Shown here in pieces: positions 55,481 through 64,000 of a stretch of 64,000 bases of DNA. The notes below the pieces were generated by a model. It had not been told where the DNA came from. It worked only from the letters and a program-made list of their open reading frames with translations, and made no database searches. Origin of the DNA: Pleodorina starrii (taxonomy: Eukaryota > Chlorophyta > Chlorophyceae > Chlamydomonadales > Volvocaceae); NCBI GenBank assembly GCA_030267565.1, contig BRXU01000002.1, forward strand, positions 6,639,501 to 6,703,500, given 5' to 3'. A program made the translations under genes and the position numbers. The stretch's first letter is position 1. Each line of letters opens with the position of its first letter.

Positions 55481-57391
55481 ATGTTACCGCATGGGGGTCA
55501 GGACCTCCTGTGGATTATTCGCGCACATCTACGCGGCAACAAGACCGATCGTAAACTGGCTAAAAACCACGAATGGAAAAAGCTCAGTGAACTTCTTGAA
55601 CGTATGCTCATGAAGCGAGGAATTCAAATACCAACAAACTTTCCACTGTGGCTAACACAGCACAAAAGCAACCTGGACGACGTTACAAGTCCCAACGCGG
55701 CCGATATCGGATGCGCGTTCCATGAGTACGTACAGTCAAACAAGAACGACGACTTCATAGCAGAATTGCAGCAGCGACACTGGAATGCCGCCGCGGCCCT
55801 TCTGCAACAACACACCCTTTGCCAGCAGATTCCATTCCAACACCTCTTCAACTTCCTACGGGACTGCGGCGCAGCCAAATGCGAGCAATATGGAGTGGCA
55901 ATCGCGGATGCAAGCATGCTCGCAGCAGCGACAGCCCGGGAGCACGACGGGAAGGATCCACTGCAAGTGCTGGCGGACGCCATGGGCTTCAACGACCCAG
56001 CGGCCTTTCCGGAGCGGAACAGCCTGTTCGATGCCGCGAATGCAGCAACGGAGCAGGCAGGTGCGGCAGGCAGCACAGCGCAGGCACCGCGACCCCTACT
56101 GCAACTCGATGATGACAGCCGCGACGCCCTCAAGTTCAGGCGCCTCCTGGACGACAATCTCCCGCTGCACCCATGCTGCGTGTGCGGCATCCGCATGCGG
56201 CGCTGCGACTTGCAGGTACACATGTACTTGCAGAACGTGGCGCTGCTGCAGGCGGTGCGTTACAGCACCCGCGAGGTGGACCAGAGAGTACATCGCCTGC
56301 AGCTCACCACGCTCTGGACGGCACCAGCAGCGGGGAGCACTGATCCCGGTCCCTCCATCAGCACGTCGCTGCAGTACCACCTGCTTGACGACGAGCGTGC
56401 CGGCTGCATTCGAGCCACTGACAACGGTGATGCCGAACTAGACATCTGCCGGCATTGCAGTGGCAGCCTTGCTAACGGCACAGTTCCACCCCTGTCGTAC
56501 AAAACGGTCGACAACGGCCCCCGGCCCGAACACCTCATGCAGCTAACGATGTTGGAGGAGCGCGTAGTAGCACCCGCCCGGGTACTACGGCACCTGGCCA
56601 TCTGCAGGCATGCACGTGACCATTCCACCGGTGCATCTGAAGTCGGGCACGCAGTCCTGCGGGCGCATATCATCAGCTTCAACAACCCAGGACCCGACAG
56701 CCTGGCGGCCATGTTTCCTTTACCCCCTGACCGTGTGCCGGAAATCGTATCAGTTGTGCTTGTTGCAGCAGTGCAGACCGAAGCTGAAATCATCGACCTC
56801 GCACAGCGCACACATGCTCTCCACCTGCGAGGCCGTGTAATCGGCCGCTGGGCGCGCTGGCTGGCAGAAGTGTACCCGCACCTGCACGACCGCCTTGATC
56901 ACGACGCAGTACGGCAGTGGGAGCAGGCTGCGGACAGTATCCCGCGCAACGTCCTGGCCGCTGCACTGCATGTGGACACAGAGGAGGAGGCGCTCGCGCT
57001 GGGTGAGCAGCAGCAACAGCGGCAGGCAGGGTATGCAGCGGCGCGCTTTGGAGGGCCGGAGCAGGCAGCAGTGCACCACACAGCCGGACTTTGCACTGGG
57101 GCATCGGCCCAGGCGTCGGCGGTGGACGAGGAGGCAGCAGCTGTTGCGGACGCCAATGCGGCGTCCGCCCATCTGCCTAAACACCATGCAACACACCCGC
57201 CCGTCCCTGCAACTGCACCCACCGGCAGCATTGCGGTGGCATTCACGCAAGGGCACAGCAGGGGCACGCAGAGAAGGGCAGGCAGGCAGGGATGTGGCCG
57301 GCAAAGCGGCGGCAGGGGCAGTCTGTGTCGGAGGCCACTGGAGGTAGTGGGGGCCGGTGCGGGTGGGGTGAGGGTGGAGGTGGGATGGTGA
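55481..57391 (+). pseudogene. N-terminal part of a Helitron-type Rep/helicase protein (DUF6570-like), truncated
   Basis: The 636-codon frame begins MLPHGGQDLLWIIRAHL. Up to about codon 220 it is helical and without a known motif. From about 220 it shows a paired-cysteine motif CCVCGIRM, then LDICRHCSGSLANGTVPPLS, an LTMLEERVVAPARVL segment, VGHAVLRAHIISF and VPEIVSVVLVAA. This order (CxxC, Pro-Leu-Ser, Leu-Thr-x-x-Glu-Glu, Gly-His-x-x) is that of DUF6570, found just before the Helitron_like_N and Rep regions in Helitron proteins. After about codon 585 it turns into minisatellite translation (from about 57235). The HUH nuclease and helicase are absent. A 55-bp piece of this gene lies at 28890. 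Confidence 0.65.
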
Positions 57392-57850
57392 AGGTGTCGT
57401 GGAGGTGAAAGCGGAGCGGAGCGGGATAGAGCATGCGGCGAGGTGGGCCGCGGCGCCGTGCAGCATGGGGCGGGGCGGGGTGGACAGGAGCAGGGGGCGG
57501 GGTGGAGCGGGGCGGAGCATGGGGTGATGTGGGGCGCGGCGGAGCACGGGGGAGGACACGGACGGCAGGATGGGAGGGGGGAGAAAAGGAGAAGGACGGC
57601 AGGATGGGGCGGGTGAAGTGAAAGCGGGAAAAGCGAAAGCGGCGGGCAGGACAGGCATGGGAGCGGAGCAGTGCGGAGCATGGGGCGGGGCGACAGAACA
57701 AGGAGTGCAGGGGGTGAGAGAGAGTGGGGCGGAGCATGGGGTGGAGCATGCCGGCCGTGGCGCCCTGCAGCATGGGGGTCAGCCGTTGGTCCGAGGGGAA
57801 TAGAGTGGGGAACCGAAATCATTTCATCCCCCAAGCATCCGTGGATAAGA
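57240..57850 (+). repeat. purine-rich minisatellite
   Basis: ggcaggcaggg then ggcggagcatggggcggggtgga and gacggcaggatggg repeats, as at 31195 and 53220. It replaces the 3' part of the ORF at 55481. Confidence 0.8.
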
Positions 57851-57890
57851 TGACGGGATGGGTGGGTGGCGGTGGGTTAAGTGGCGGGTG

Positions 57891-58271
57891 TGTTGTAAGC
57901 TTTAGAAATGTCCAACTGCATGGGGGCAGTCAGAACCGCCGATTAGAGAAATGCAGAGTGCTTAAGAGCACGAGGTGAGCGGTTGTAGCGTACGGCGGTC
58001 ACAGAGACCCGAACCGCAGCCGTTAGCTCCAGAGTAACTCCAATCGGAACAGACAGAACAGCTGCCAAGGACCAGTTGTCCTCAACTGTATACAGCAGAT
58101 ACAGTTCCCGTCTGTAACACAGCGTTACAGACCCAGCAGATAACCGATTACGAACCCAGTCAGACGGGACGTATTCAGTTGACAGGTAGTGACAGAGAGG
58201 TAACAGACAGATGTATAGGAATTCAGCAGAATATTCCTAAGTCCAGAACACGCCAGATGCGTGATACAACA
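57891..58271 (-). repeat. 3' LTR of the left chromovirus copy
   Basis: 381 bp with perfect ends TGTTGTA/TACAACA. The reverse complement of 62820-63200; I saw no difference between them. Confidence 0.93.
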
Positions 58272-58285
58272 ACTATCCCCCTTCA
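58272..58285 (-). promoter_or_regulatory. polypurine tract overlapping the pol stop
   Basis: Minus strand GAAGGGGGATAGT sits directly before the LTR, and the pol stop TAG lies within it. Confidence 0.8.
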
Positions 58286-61200
58286 GGCGGCAGCGTCCCT
58301 GCTGCACGCTTAGCTTGGAGGCGCACAGCCTCAAGTTCAGGCTTCAGATCAGGGGTAAAGTGTTTCGCAGGTTCCCAGCTGTTATGCTCAGACGAGTAGC
58401 CAGCCCATTTGACCAGCCATTCGTGCACATTGCGAAACGATTTCCCAGACCGGACGCGGCGGCAACGGTAGTCCAGCACGCGCTCAACGGACCAGAGAGG
58501 TTTCGTTTCAGACAGCCAGGCAACAGGTTCAGGCTCAGGATCCACAATCGACACAGGCTCCGCGTCGGCTGCCCGTGACCGGTACGGTCGCAGAAGGGAC
58601 ACGTGGAACGTCGGGTGGACGCGCATATCAGACGGTAGGCGAAGCTCAGCAGCATTCGGACCAACCATGCGCACGACAGGAAACGGACCAACCCACCGCG
58701 GTAGCAGCTTACGAGGACCCTTCGCCAGCTTGCGAAGGTTCTTCGTGCTGAGCATCACCAGCTGCTCAGACGCGAAGGATACGTCCTTCTTGTTGCGGTT
58801 GTAGTATTCAGCAGCCCGTTGTTGCGCCGCTTCCAAGCTCGCTTTCGCTTCTGTCAGCCGGGTCACAAAGGACTGGGCGAAATGCTTAGCGGCAGGGACG
58901 TTCACGTCAAGTTCGCGCCAGATGGGCAACGCAGGGTGGAAACCGTAGTTCAGAAAGAAGGGGCTCCGTCCCGTGCTACGATTCACAGCATTGTTCAGTG
59001 CGAACTCAGCGGCAGACAGATGGGTATCCCAAGCAGTAGGCTCTTGGCCCGCATAGTTACGCAGCATATCCCCCAGGGTGCGGTTCGTCCGCTCAGTTTG
59101 CCCGTCAGTTTGAGGATGATAAGCCGTGGACATGCGTAACGTGACACCCAGCAGATCAGACAGCGCGCCCCAAAACTTACTCGTGAATCTAGTGTCACGG
59201 TCGGATACAATATCCTTGGGAACGCCATGCAAGCGCACTACGTTATCGAAAAACAGGCGTGCGGCATGTTCAGCAGTACAGGCAGTGGTCGTGGGAGCCA
59301 GGTGCGCCATCTTAGTCAGTCGGTCAACAAAAACCGCGATAGCGTCGTATCCCCCTTCAGTTGTGGGGAGCGAGACCACAAAGTCCAAAGAGACACTGTC
59401 CCAGGGGTTGGCCGGAATCGGCAACGCTTGCAGCTGCCCGGGGGTCTTACCGGACTGTGGTTTGTTACGCTGGCACAGATCGCACGACAGCACGTAGTCT
59501 TCCGCATCTCGGGCCAGCCGAGGCCACCAGAAGGTACGGGAGACCAACTCGCACAGGCGAGTACCGCCAGGATGCCCAGCAAGAGCCCCGTCGTGGTAAT
59601 GCCGCAGGATGGTACGCCGCAGGTCGGCGTCATTGGGCACTACGATCTGTCGAACGCCGTGACGGGAGCGGACCCACAGGCCGTTGGACAGGGTCAGGTC
59701 AGCGACGTTACGGGGGGTCAGGAAGTAGGGATCAGCAGCAGTGGCATCCTTCAGGCGCGTAGCGAGGGCAGGGATCGTAAGAGGCTCAGGGTCCGGCGCA
59801 GGCGCAGGCACAGGCGCGGCGGGTGCAGGCGCGGCGGGCGCGGCGGGCGCGGGCGCGGCGGACGGATTGAAAGCCACCTGCCGAGCTTGACTACGCGTGA
59901 CAACAGACAGAATGGCGGCGTGCAGAGAAGGGTGGCGACTGAGAGCGTCGGCAACGTTAAGTGAGCCGGACAGATACTCCCAAGTATAGTCGAAACGCGA
60001 CATATACTCAAGCCAGCGCGCCTGGCGCCGGTTCAGGGTCGGCACGCCTTGCAGGAACGTAAGGGGCTTATGGTCAGTCTTAAGAGTGAAATGGCGGCCT
60101 TCAAGGTAGCAGCGCCACTCTTTCAGAGCGTGCAGAACAGCAAGCAGTTCCTGTTCCCCAGTGGTGTAGCGGGTCTCAGCGCCGGACAGCTTCTTGCTGG
60201 TGAAGGCGACAGGGCGACCCTCTTGCAGCAGAACAGCGCCAGTGCCGTACAGGGAAGCGTCAGTGATAACTTCGACACGGTACGACAGGGACGGGTCAGG
60301 AAACCGCAGCATGACATCGTCAGCAACAGCACGCTTAAGCTCATCAAAAGCCTTCTGACATTCAGGAGTCCAGGCGTCAGCAGATGAGAAAGCACCCTTA
60401 CGAGTCAGGTTGGTCAGCGGCGCAGCAGTAATGGAGTAACGCGAAATGAACTTGCGAAAGTAGTTGGTCAGCCCCAAAAATTTACGCAGTTCCTGCAGAT
60501 TCGCGGGAGCGGGCCAGTTGCGGACCGCAGCAGATTTGCGCGGGTCCATGCGAATACCGTCAGCAGAAACGATATGCCCCAGATACTCCACCTGAGGTTG
60601 CACCCAGTGGCACTTAGACTTCTTCGTGTACAGCTGCTCGCGCCGAAGAACCTCAAAGACAGAACGAAGGTGCTGCAAGTGCTCCTCGCGGGTGCGGGAG
60701 TAGATCAGAATGTCGTCCAAGTAGCACACAACGAACTTATCCAGAAAAGGCCTGAAAATACGGTTCATAACAGCTTGAAACGTAGCAGGTGCGTTAACCA
60801 GACCAAAGCTCAGTACGGTGTATTCGTAATGGCCGAAGGGCGTACGGAAAGCAGTTTTCGCAATATCAGAATCAGCAATGCGAATTTGATTGTAGCCCTG
60901 TTGCAGATCAATAGAACTAAAGTACGCAGCGCCGCGCAGTTTATCCAGCAGGTCATCAACGCGCGGCAGCGGATACTTGTTCTTAACAGTAACAGCATTC
61001 AGTCCCCGATAGTCAATGCACATGCGGAGACCACCATCCTTTTTGCCCACAAACAGGATAGGCGCAGAGTAGGGCGAGGTGCTAGGGCGAATCATACCCT
61101 TAGCCAGCAGATCAGTCACTTGCCGTTTAACCTCGTCCAACTCCAGAGGACTCAGCCGGTACATAGGACGCGAGACAGGTTGCGCGCCAGGTTCCAGCGG

Positions 61201-61965
61201 GATGGTGTGGTCGACAGGACGCATGGGCGGCAGACCAGGGATATCACGGAAGAGATCGGCGTATTCTTCCAACAGAGCAGCGACTGCAGGGTCTTGTTCA
61301 GTAGAAGGGTCAACTGCGGCGTTGAGGCGCAGCTTTGGCTGAACAAGCACAGCATGGGCACCTTTGCGAAGCAAACGCGCAGCGGCCTTGCGCCCTATAG
61401 GCTCAGGTTCGGCACGCTGACAAAGCGCAGCAACAGCAAAATTCACAGAAGGTGCCGCGGCGGCAGTAGGCGCAGGCGAGTCAAGCAGCGGCACTTTGTA
61501 CTGTCGCACCCCGTGCCGCAGAAACAAGGCACGCTTGCCGTAATCCAACAAGGCAGCGTGTTGCGACATGGTACCCGAACCCAGAATGAACGGTGCCGCA
61601 TCAGTAAGTTCAGCAAGAACGTAGGGTTTCAGCGTGACGTGCAGCGAGCCGAGCACGACGCGCAACGACACCTCCCCTAGAATGCGGTTGCGCCCCCCAT
61701 CAGCAAGGGTGACATGAGACCAAGTGCTGTCTTGCAACGGCACTCCCAGTTGGCGTACCACAGACTCAGAGACGAAATCATGACTTGCGCCGGAATCGAC
61801 CAGCGCCTTGAGAGGCAGACCAGCCGAAGTCAGCTGAACCAGCGGAAGATGATCGCCTGAGATGGAAGAAAGGACTGGAAGGGAAAGAGAAGACAGGAAA
61901 GGGATGCTGGCGATCGCCGGAGCTGCAGACGGCGCGTCATACCAGACGTCGACAGAGTACGGCAA
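58273..61965 (-). CDS. pol: chromovirus Pol: protease, RT, RNase H, integrase, chromodomain
   Basis: Full-length 1230-codon pol without stops. Protease [11 protein letters not shown] near residue 57; RT with [14 protein letters not shown] and catalytic YLDD at 415-418; RNase H with [37 protein letters not shown] and NVADALSR; an alanine/proline linker; integrase zinc finger ([20 protein letters not shown] near 825), core with [21 protein letters not shown] and [17 protein letters not shown] near 950; chromodomain at about 1158-1215 ([31 protein letters not shown]). It copies RNA into DNA and inserts it. Upstream codons in this frame (before the ATG) still encode the tail of the methyltransferase-like domain seen at 43230, so the true start is lost in a deletion. 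Enzymes look intact; gag of this copy does not. Confidence 0.93.
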   Translation of the reverse strand: MPYSVDVWYDAPSAAPAIASIPFLSSLSLPVLSSISGDHLPLVQLTSAGLPLKALVDSGASHDFVSESVVRQLGVPLQDSTWSHVTLADGGRNRILGEVSLRVVLGSLHVTLKPYVLAELTDAAPFILGSGTMSQHAALLDYGKRALFLRHGVRQYKVPLLDSPAPTAAAAPSVNFAVAALCQRAEPEPIGRKAAARLLRKGAHAVLVQPKLRLNAAVDPSTEQDPAVAALLEEYADLFRDIPGLPPMRPVDHTIPLEPGAQPVSRPMYRLSPLELDEVKRQVTDLLAKGMIRPSTSPYSAPILFVGKKDGGLRMCIDYRGLNAVTVKNKYPLPRVDDLLDKLRGAAYFSSIDLQQGYNQIRIADSDIAKTAFRTPFGHYEYTVLSFGLVNAPATFQAVMNRIFRPFLDKFVVCYLDDILIYSRTREEHLQHLRSVFEVLRREQLYTKKSKCHWVQPQVEYLGHIVSADGIRMDPRKSAAVRNWPAPANLQELRKFLGLTNYFRKFISRYSITAAPLTNLTRKGAFSSADAWTPECQKAFDELKRAVADDVMLRFPDPSLSYRVEVITDASLYGTGAVLLQEGRPVAFTSKKLSGAETRYTTGEQELLAVLHALKEWRCYLEGRHFTLKTDHKPLTFLQGVPTLNRRQARWLEYMSRFDYTWEYLSGSLNVADALSRHPSLHAAILSVVTRSQARQVAFNPSAAPAPAAPAAPAPAAPVPAPAPDPEPLTIPALATRLKDATAADPYFLTPRNVADLTLSNGLWVRSRHGVRQIVVPNDADLRRTILRHYHDGALAGHPGGTRLCELVSRTFWWPRLARDAEDYVLSCDLCQRNKPQSGKTPGQLQALPIPANPWDSVSLDFVVSLPTTEGGYDAIAVFVDRLTKMAHLAPTTTACTAEHAARLFFDNVVRLHGVPKDIVSDRDTRFTSKFWGALSDLLGVTLRMSTAYHPQTDGQTERTNRTLGDMLRNYAGQEPTAWDTHLSAAEFALNNAVNRSTGRSPFFLNYGFHPALPIWRELDVNVPAAKHFAQSFVTRLTEAKASLEAAQQRAAEYYNRNKKDVSFASEQLVMLSTKNLRKLAKGPRKLLPRWVGPFPVVRMVGPNAAELRLPSDMRVHPTFHVSLLRPYRSRAADAEPVSIVDPEPEPVAWLSETKPLWSVERVLDYRCRRVRSGKSFRNVHEWLVKWAGYSSEHNSWEPAKHFTPDLKPELEAVRLQAKRAAGTLPPEGG

Positions 61966-62060
61966 CGGCGGTAGAAGTACGGGAGAACCGCTGAGGTCAA
62001 GCCCGTTGAACAGCTGACGACCAAGACCGAACCGGTGAACCTTGCGAAGTCCAGGGAGAC

Positions 62061-62483
62061 TTACTTAATACAGTATCTGGTCTGCGCTAAGGTCCACTCA
62101 TCGTGATAGCGCTTAGCCAAACCGTCAAGGGCTGAACCAAGAAACAGACAGCGAACCTCATCAATATGACCACCTTTTACCAAAGGAAAGAACTTCTTGA
62201 CGTCCCGGACAAAGACGCGAGTAGCATCGGCAGCGGCCCGGACGTTAAGCTTGCCTTCAATCGGGATATTCAGCTTAGGTGGAGGCACATTAAGTTTAAG
62301 TACCTCGTCAGTATCGGTGGCCATGGGCGCGACGCCAGCAGCAGCGTTAGCCCGGATTGCAGCAGCAGCAGCAGAGTGAACGCGAGCAGCAGCATCAACT
62401 CCTTCTTCATTCTCATGCTGAGGTGAAGCAGGAACATATGGGTTGCCGTCGGCGTCAAGCAGGACACCGGACATGACGGGCAA
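62061..62483 (-). pseudogene. gag: gag of the left chromovirus copy, internally deleted and truncated
   Basis: Starts MSGVLLDADGNPYVPASP. Compared with the right copy (63566) it lacks about 90 codons after EEGVDAAA and continues at RVHSAAAAAIR. It then keeps a capsid start (VFVRDVKKFFPLVKGGHIDE) but ends at RYCIK, before most of the capsid and the zinc knuckle. A second deletion joins this to the pol region in another frame (gag frame and pol frame differ). Not expected to form particles. Confidence 0.85.
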
Positions 62484-62777
62484 CGACAGTCAGTAACCGC
62501 GCACCCAAGCAAGTAGCCGCTCGAGCGACCACGACTTCGTCAGAGACGAAGTCCAGCAGGGTCTCTGGGTCGAGTGGTGCAGTCTGGACCTCCTGGTCGA
62601 CAGTGGTCTTAGACGGCCCAGCGACAGTGGGTTGCTCTGCAACGGCTAAGGAGAGTTAGGCTAAAGAAAGCCCAGCAGGGCCAGTAAGGAGGCTGGGAAG
62701 TTACAAACCTTCAGCAGCCGCCCGCAGAAGGTCAACGACCATAGCGTCGTCTACGGAACCGAAGACTAGTTCGCTCA
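62464..62777 (-). CDS. short upstream ORF with intron, left copy
   Basis: Mirror of 63262-63585: exon 62777-62709, intron 62708-62637, exon 62636-62464. It starts MSELVFGSVDDAMVVDLLRA. Differences to the right copy are few and one seen is silent (GAA for GAG). Confidence 0.5.
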
Positions 62778-62819
62778 TTGTCGCGATGTTGTCAAGATGT
62801 GAACAGCGGTAAGGGCCAG

Positions 62820-63200
62820 TGTTGTATCACGCATCTGGCGTGTTCTGGACTTAGGAATATTCTGCTGAATTCCTATACATCTGTCTGTTACCTCTCTGTC
62901 ACTACCTGTCAACTGAATACGTCCCGTCTGACTGGGTTCGTAATCGGTTATCTGCTGGGTCTGTAACGCTGTGTTACAGACGGGAACTGTATCTGCTGTA
63001 TACAGTTGAGGACAACTGGTCCTTGGCAGCTGTTCTGTCTGTTCCGATTGGAGTTACTCTGGAGCTAACGGCTGCGGTTCGGGTCTCTGTGACCGCCGTA
63101 CGCTACAACCGCTCACCTCGTGCTCTTAAGCACTCTGCATTTCTCTAATCGGCGGTTCTGACTGCCCCCATGCAGTTGGACATTTCTAAAGCTTACAACA
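62820..63200 (+). repeat. 5' LTR of the right chromovirus copy, abutting the inverted left copy
   Basis: 381 bp, TGTTGTATC to GCTTACAACA. On its left it touches the leader of the minus-strand copy (gccag), not a minus-strand LTR. Confidence 0.93.
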
Positions 63201-63203
63201 AGT

Positions 63204-63218
63204 TGGTATCGAGACGGG
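63204..63218 (+). promoter_or_regulatory. primer-binding site of the right copy
   Basis: TGGTATCGAGACGGG three bases after the LTR. The left copy lacks this segment next to its junction (20 bases, 63201-63220, are missing there). Confidence 0.7.
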
Positions 63219-63261
63219 CACTGGCCCTTACCGCTGTTCACATCTTGACAACATCGCGACA

Positions 63262-63585
63262 ATGAGCGAACTAGTCTTCGGTTCCGTAGACGACGCTATG
63301 GTCGTTGACCTTCTGCGGGCGGCTGCTGAAGGTTTGTAACTTCCCAGCCTCCTTACTGGCCCTGCTGGGCTTTCTTTAGCCTAACTCTCCTTAGCCGTTG
63401 CAGAGCAACCCACTGTCGCTGGGCCGTCTAAGACCACTGTCGACCAGGAGGTCCAGACTGCACCACTCGACCCAGAGACCCTGCTGGACTTCGTCTCTGA
63501 CGAGGTCGTGGTCGCTCGAGCGGCTACTTGCTTGGGTGCGCGGTTACTGACTGTCGTTGCCCGTCATGTCCGGTGTCCTGCTTGA
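63262..63585 (+). CDS. short upstream ORF with a probable 72-nt intron
   Basis: Unspliced, MSELVFGSVDDAMVVDLLRA stops after 25 codons at 63339. A GT-AG intron fits at 63332-63403: donor gtttgt, branch-like ctaac at 63381, pyrimidine-rich stretch, acceptor ttgcag. Splicing gives 83 codons with PSKTTVDQEVQTAPLDPETL and LDFVSDEVVVARAATC, ending TGA at 63585, 20 bases past the gag ATG in another frame. It could be a translated leader peptide that regulates Gag, or an accessory protein; no family recognised. Confidence 0.5.
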
Positions 63586-64000
63586 CGCCGACGGCAACCC
63601 ATATGTTCCTGCTTCACCTCAGCATGAGAATGAAGAAGGAGTTGATGCTGCTGCCGCTGCTGCTGCGGCTGCACTGACTGCGCTTGCTAGGGACCCTGCT
63701 GTCCCTACCGATGCAGCGCGTTCTGACCCAACTGCTGTTACTGACCCGCCGACTGCTGGCCGCGCTGCTGAGGACGTTGATTCTGACCTTGAGGATCCTT
63801 TTAACCTGAGGCAGTATTTACCTGACCATGTGCTGAACCTTCGCCCTCGGCGCCGTCTTTCAGGTCGCATCGTGGCCGCCACCGCAACTGCTGCTGCTGG
63901 GGCCCACGTCGCTGCTGAGACCCACGTGAACAACGCTGCTGTTCGCGAGAACGCTGCTGCTGCGACTCGCGTTCACTCTGCTGCTGCTGCTGCAATCCGG
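63566..64000 (+). CDS. gag: gag of the right chromovirus copy, runs off window
   Basis: Frame from MSGVLLDADGNPYVPASP, open for 145 codons to the window end. Alanine-rich with DLEDPFNLRQYLPDHVLNLR in the middle, and RVHSAAAAAIR at the very end, where the left copy rejoins. So the right copy holds the segment deleted on the left and may be complete beyond the window. Confidence 0.85.
   Translation, partial: MSGVLLDADGNPYVPASPQHENEEGVDAAAAAAAAALTALARDPAVPTDAARSDPTAVTDPPTAGRAAEDVDSDLEDPFNLRQYLPDHVLNLRPRRRLSGRIVAATATAAAGAHVAAETHVNNAAVRENAAAATRVHSAAAAAIR

Larger units (their letters stand above)
54114..57890 (+). mobile_element. Helitron-like segment in tandem, with partial coding region
   Basis: Starts gatacccggggcggccgtgc, the same sequence that follows the left end of the 51913 element (51951), directly after that element's right end. 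So it looks like a head-to-tail neighbour lacking its own left repeat. It holds a tRNA-like module, the ORF at 55481 and minisatellites, and is cut by the LTR at 57891. Confidence 0.45.

Noticed and set aside
57891..63200. One normal element with two LTRs in direct orientation
   Set aside because: The two LTRs are in opposite orientation and the right one is followed by its own primer site and gag, so these are two copies.

Overview
The window is eukaryotic and almost wholly repetitive. I see no single-copy host gene. It holds LTR and non-LTR retrotransposons, Helitron-type DNA, a long macrosatellite whose repeat unit carries a nuclear tRNA-Lys(CTT) gene, and simple-sequence arrays. High GC, alanine/glutamine-rich coding, chromodomain-bearing Ty3/gypsy elements, a short GT-AG intron and a tRNA-Lys(CTT) of plant-like sequence fit a high-GC green alga best. 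That placement is inference and no species is claimed.

Layout. (1) 1-5890, minus strand: one unbroken frame of at least 1963 codons encoding a LINE polyprotein (AP endonuclease then reverse transcriptase); it runs off the left edge. (2) 7053-9920: a broken macrosatellite unit, then an LTR, a primer-binding site and a truncated Ty3/gypsy gag. (3) 9921-20043: four copies of an unclassified element with one protein frame on the minus strand, alternating with macrosatellite units; a 3908-bp two-unit block is duplicated. (4) 20044-51912: the macrosatellite proper, usual unit 1447 bp, with one tRNA-Lys(CTT) copy per unit. It is interrupted by an insertion ending in a MITE-like repeat (22990-23966), a Helitron2/Helentron-like element holding an 890-bp heptamer array (28577-31659), and a complete 8688-bp chromovirus with matching LTRs and a 5-bp target duplication (38021-46708). 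(5) 51913-57890: two more Helitron-like segments in tandem, the second with a DUF6570-type Helitron protein fragment, plus tRNA-like modules and minisatellites. (6) 57891-64000: two chromovirus copies of one family, head to head around a shared LTR, the left one with a full-length pol.

The mobile parts have rearranged one another. The 38-46.7 kb element appears to encode Gag, then after a single in-frame TAG a methyltransferase-like domain, protease, RT and RNase H. A copy of its own leader and gag lies between RNase H and integrase, and a 5'-truncated LINE sits in its first gag. In the macrosatellite, units with an intact tRNA carry one type of 3' flank and units with a damaged tRNA carry another.

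Because several blocks look near-identical, assembly collapse or duplication is a real possibility for parts of the layout.
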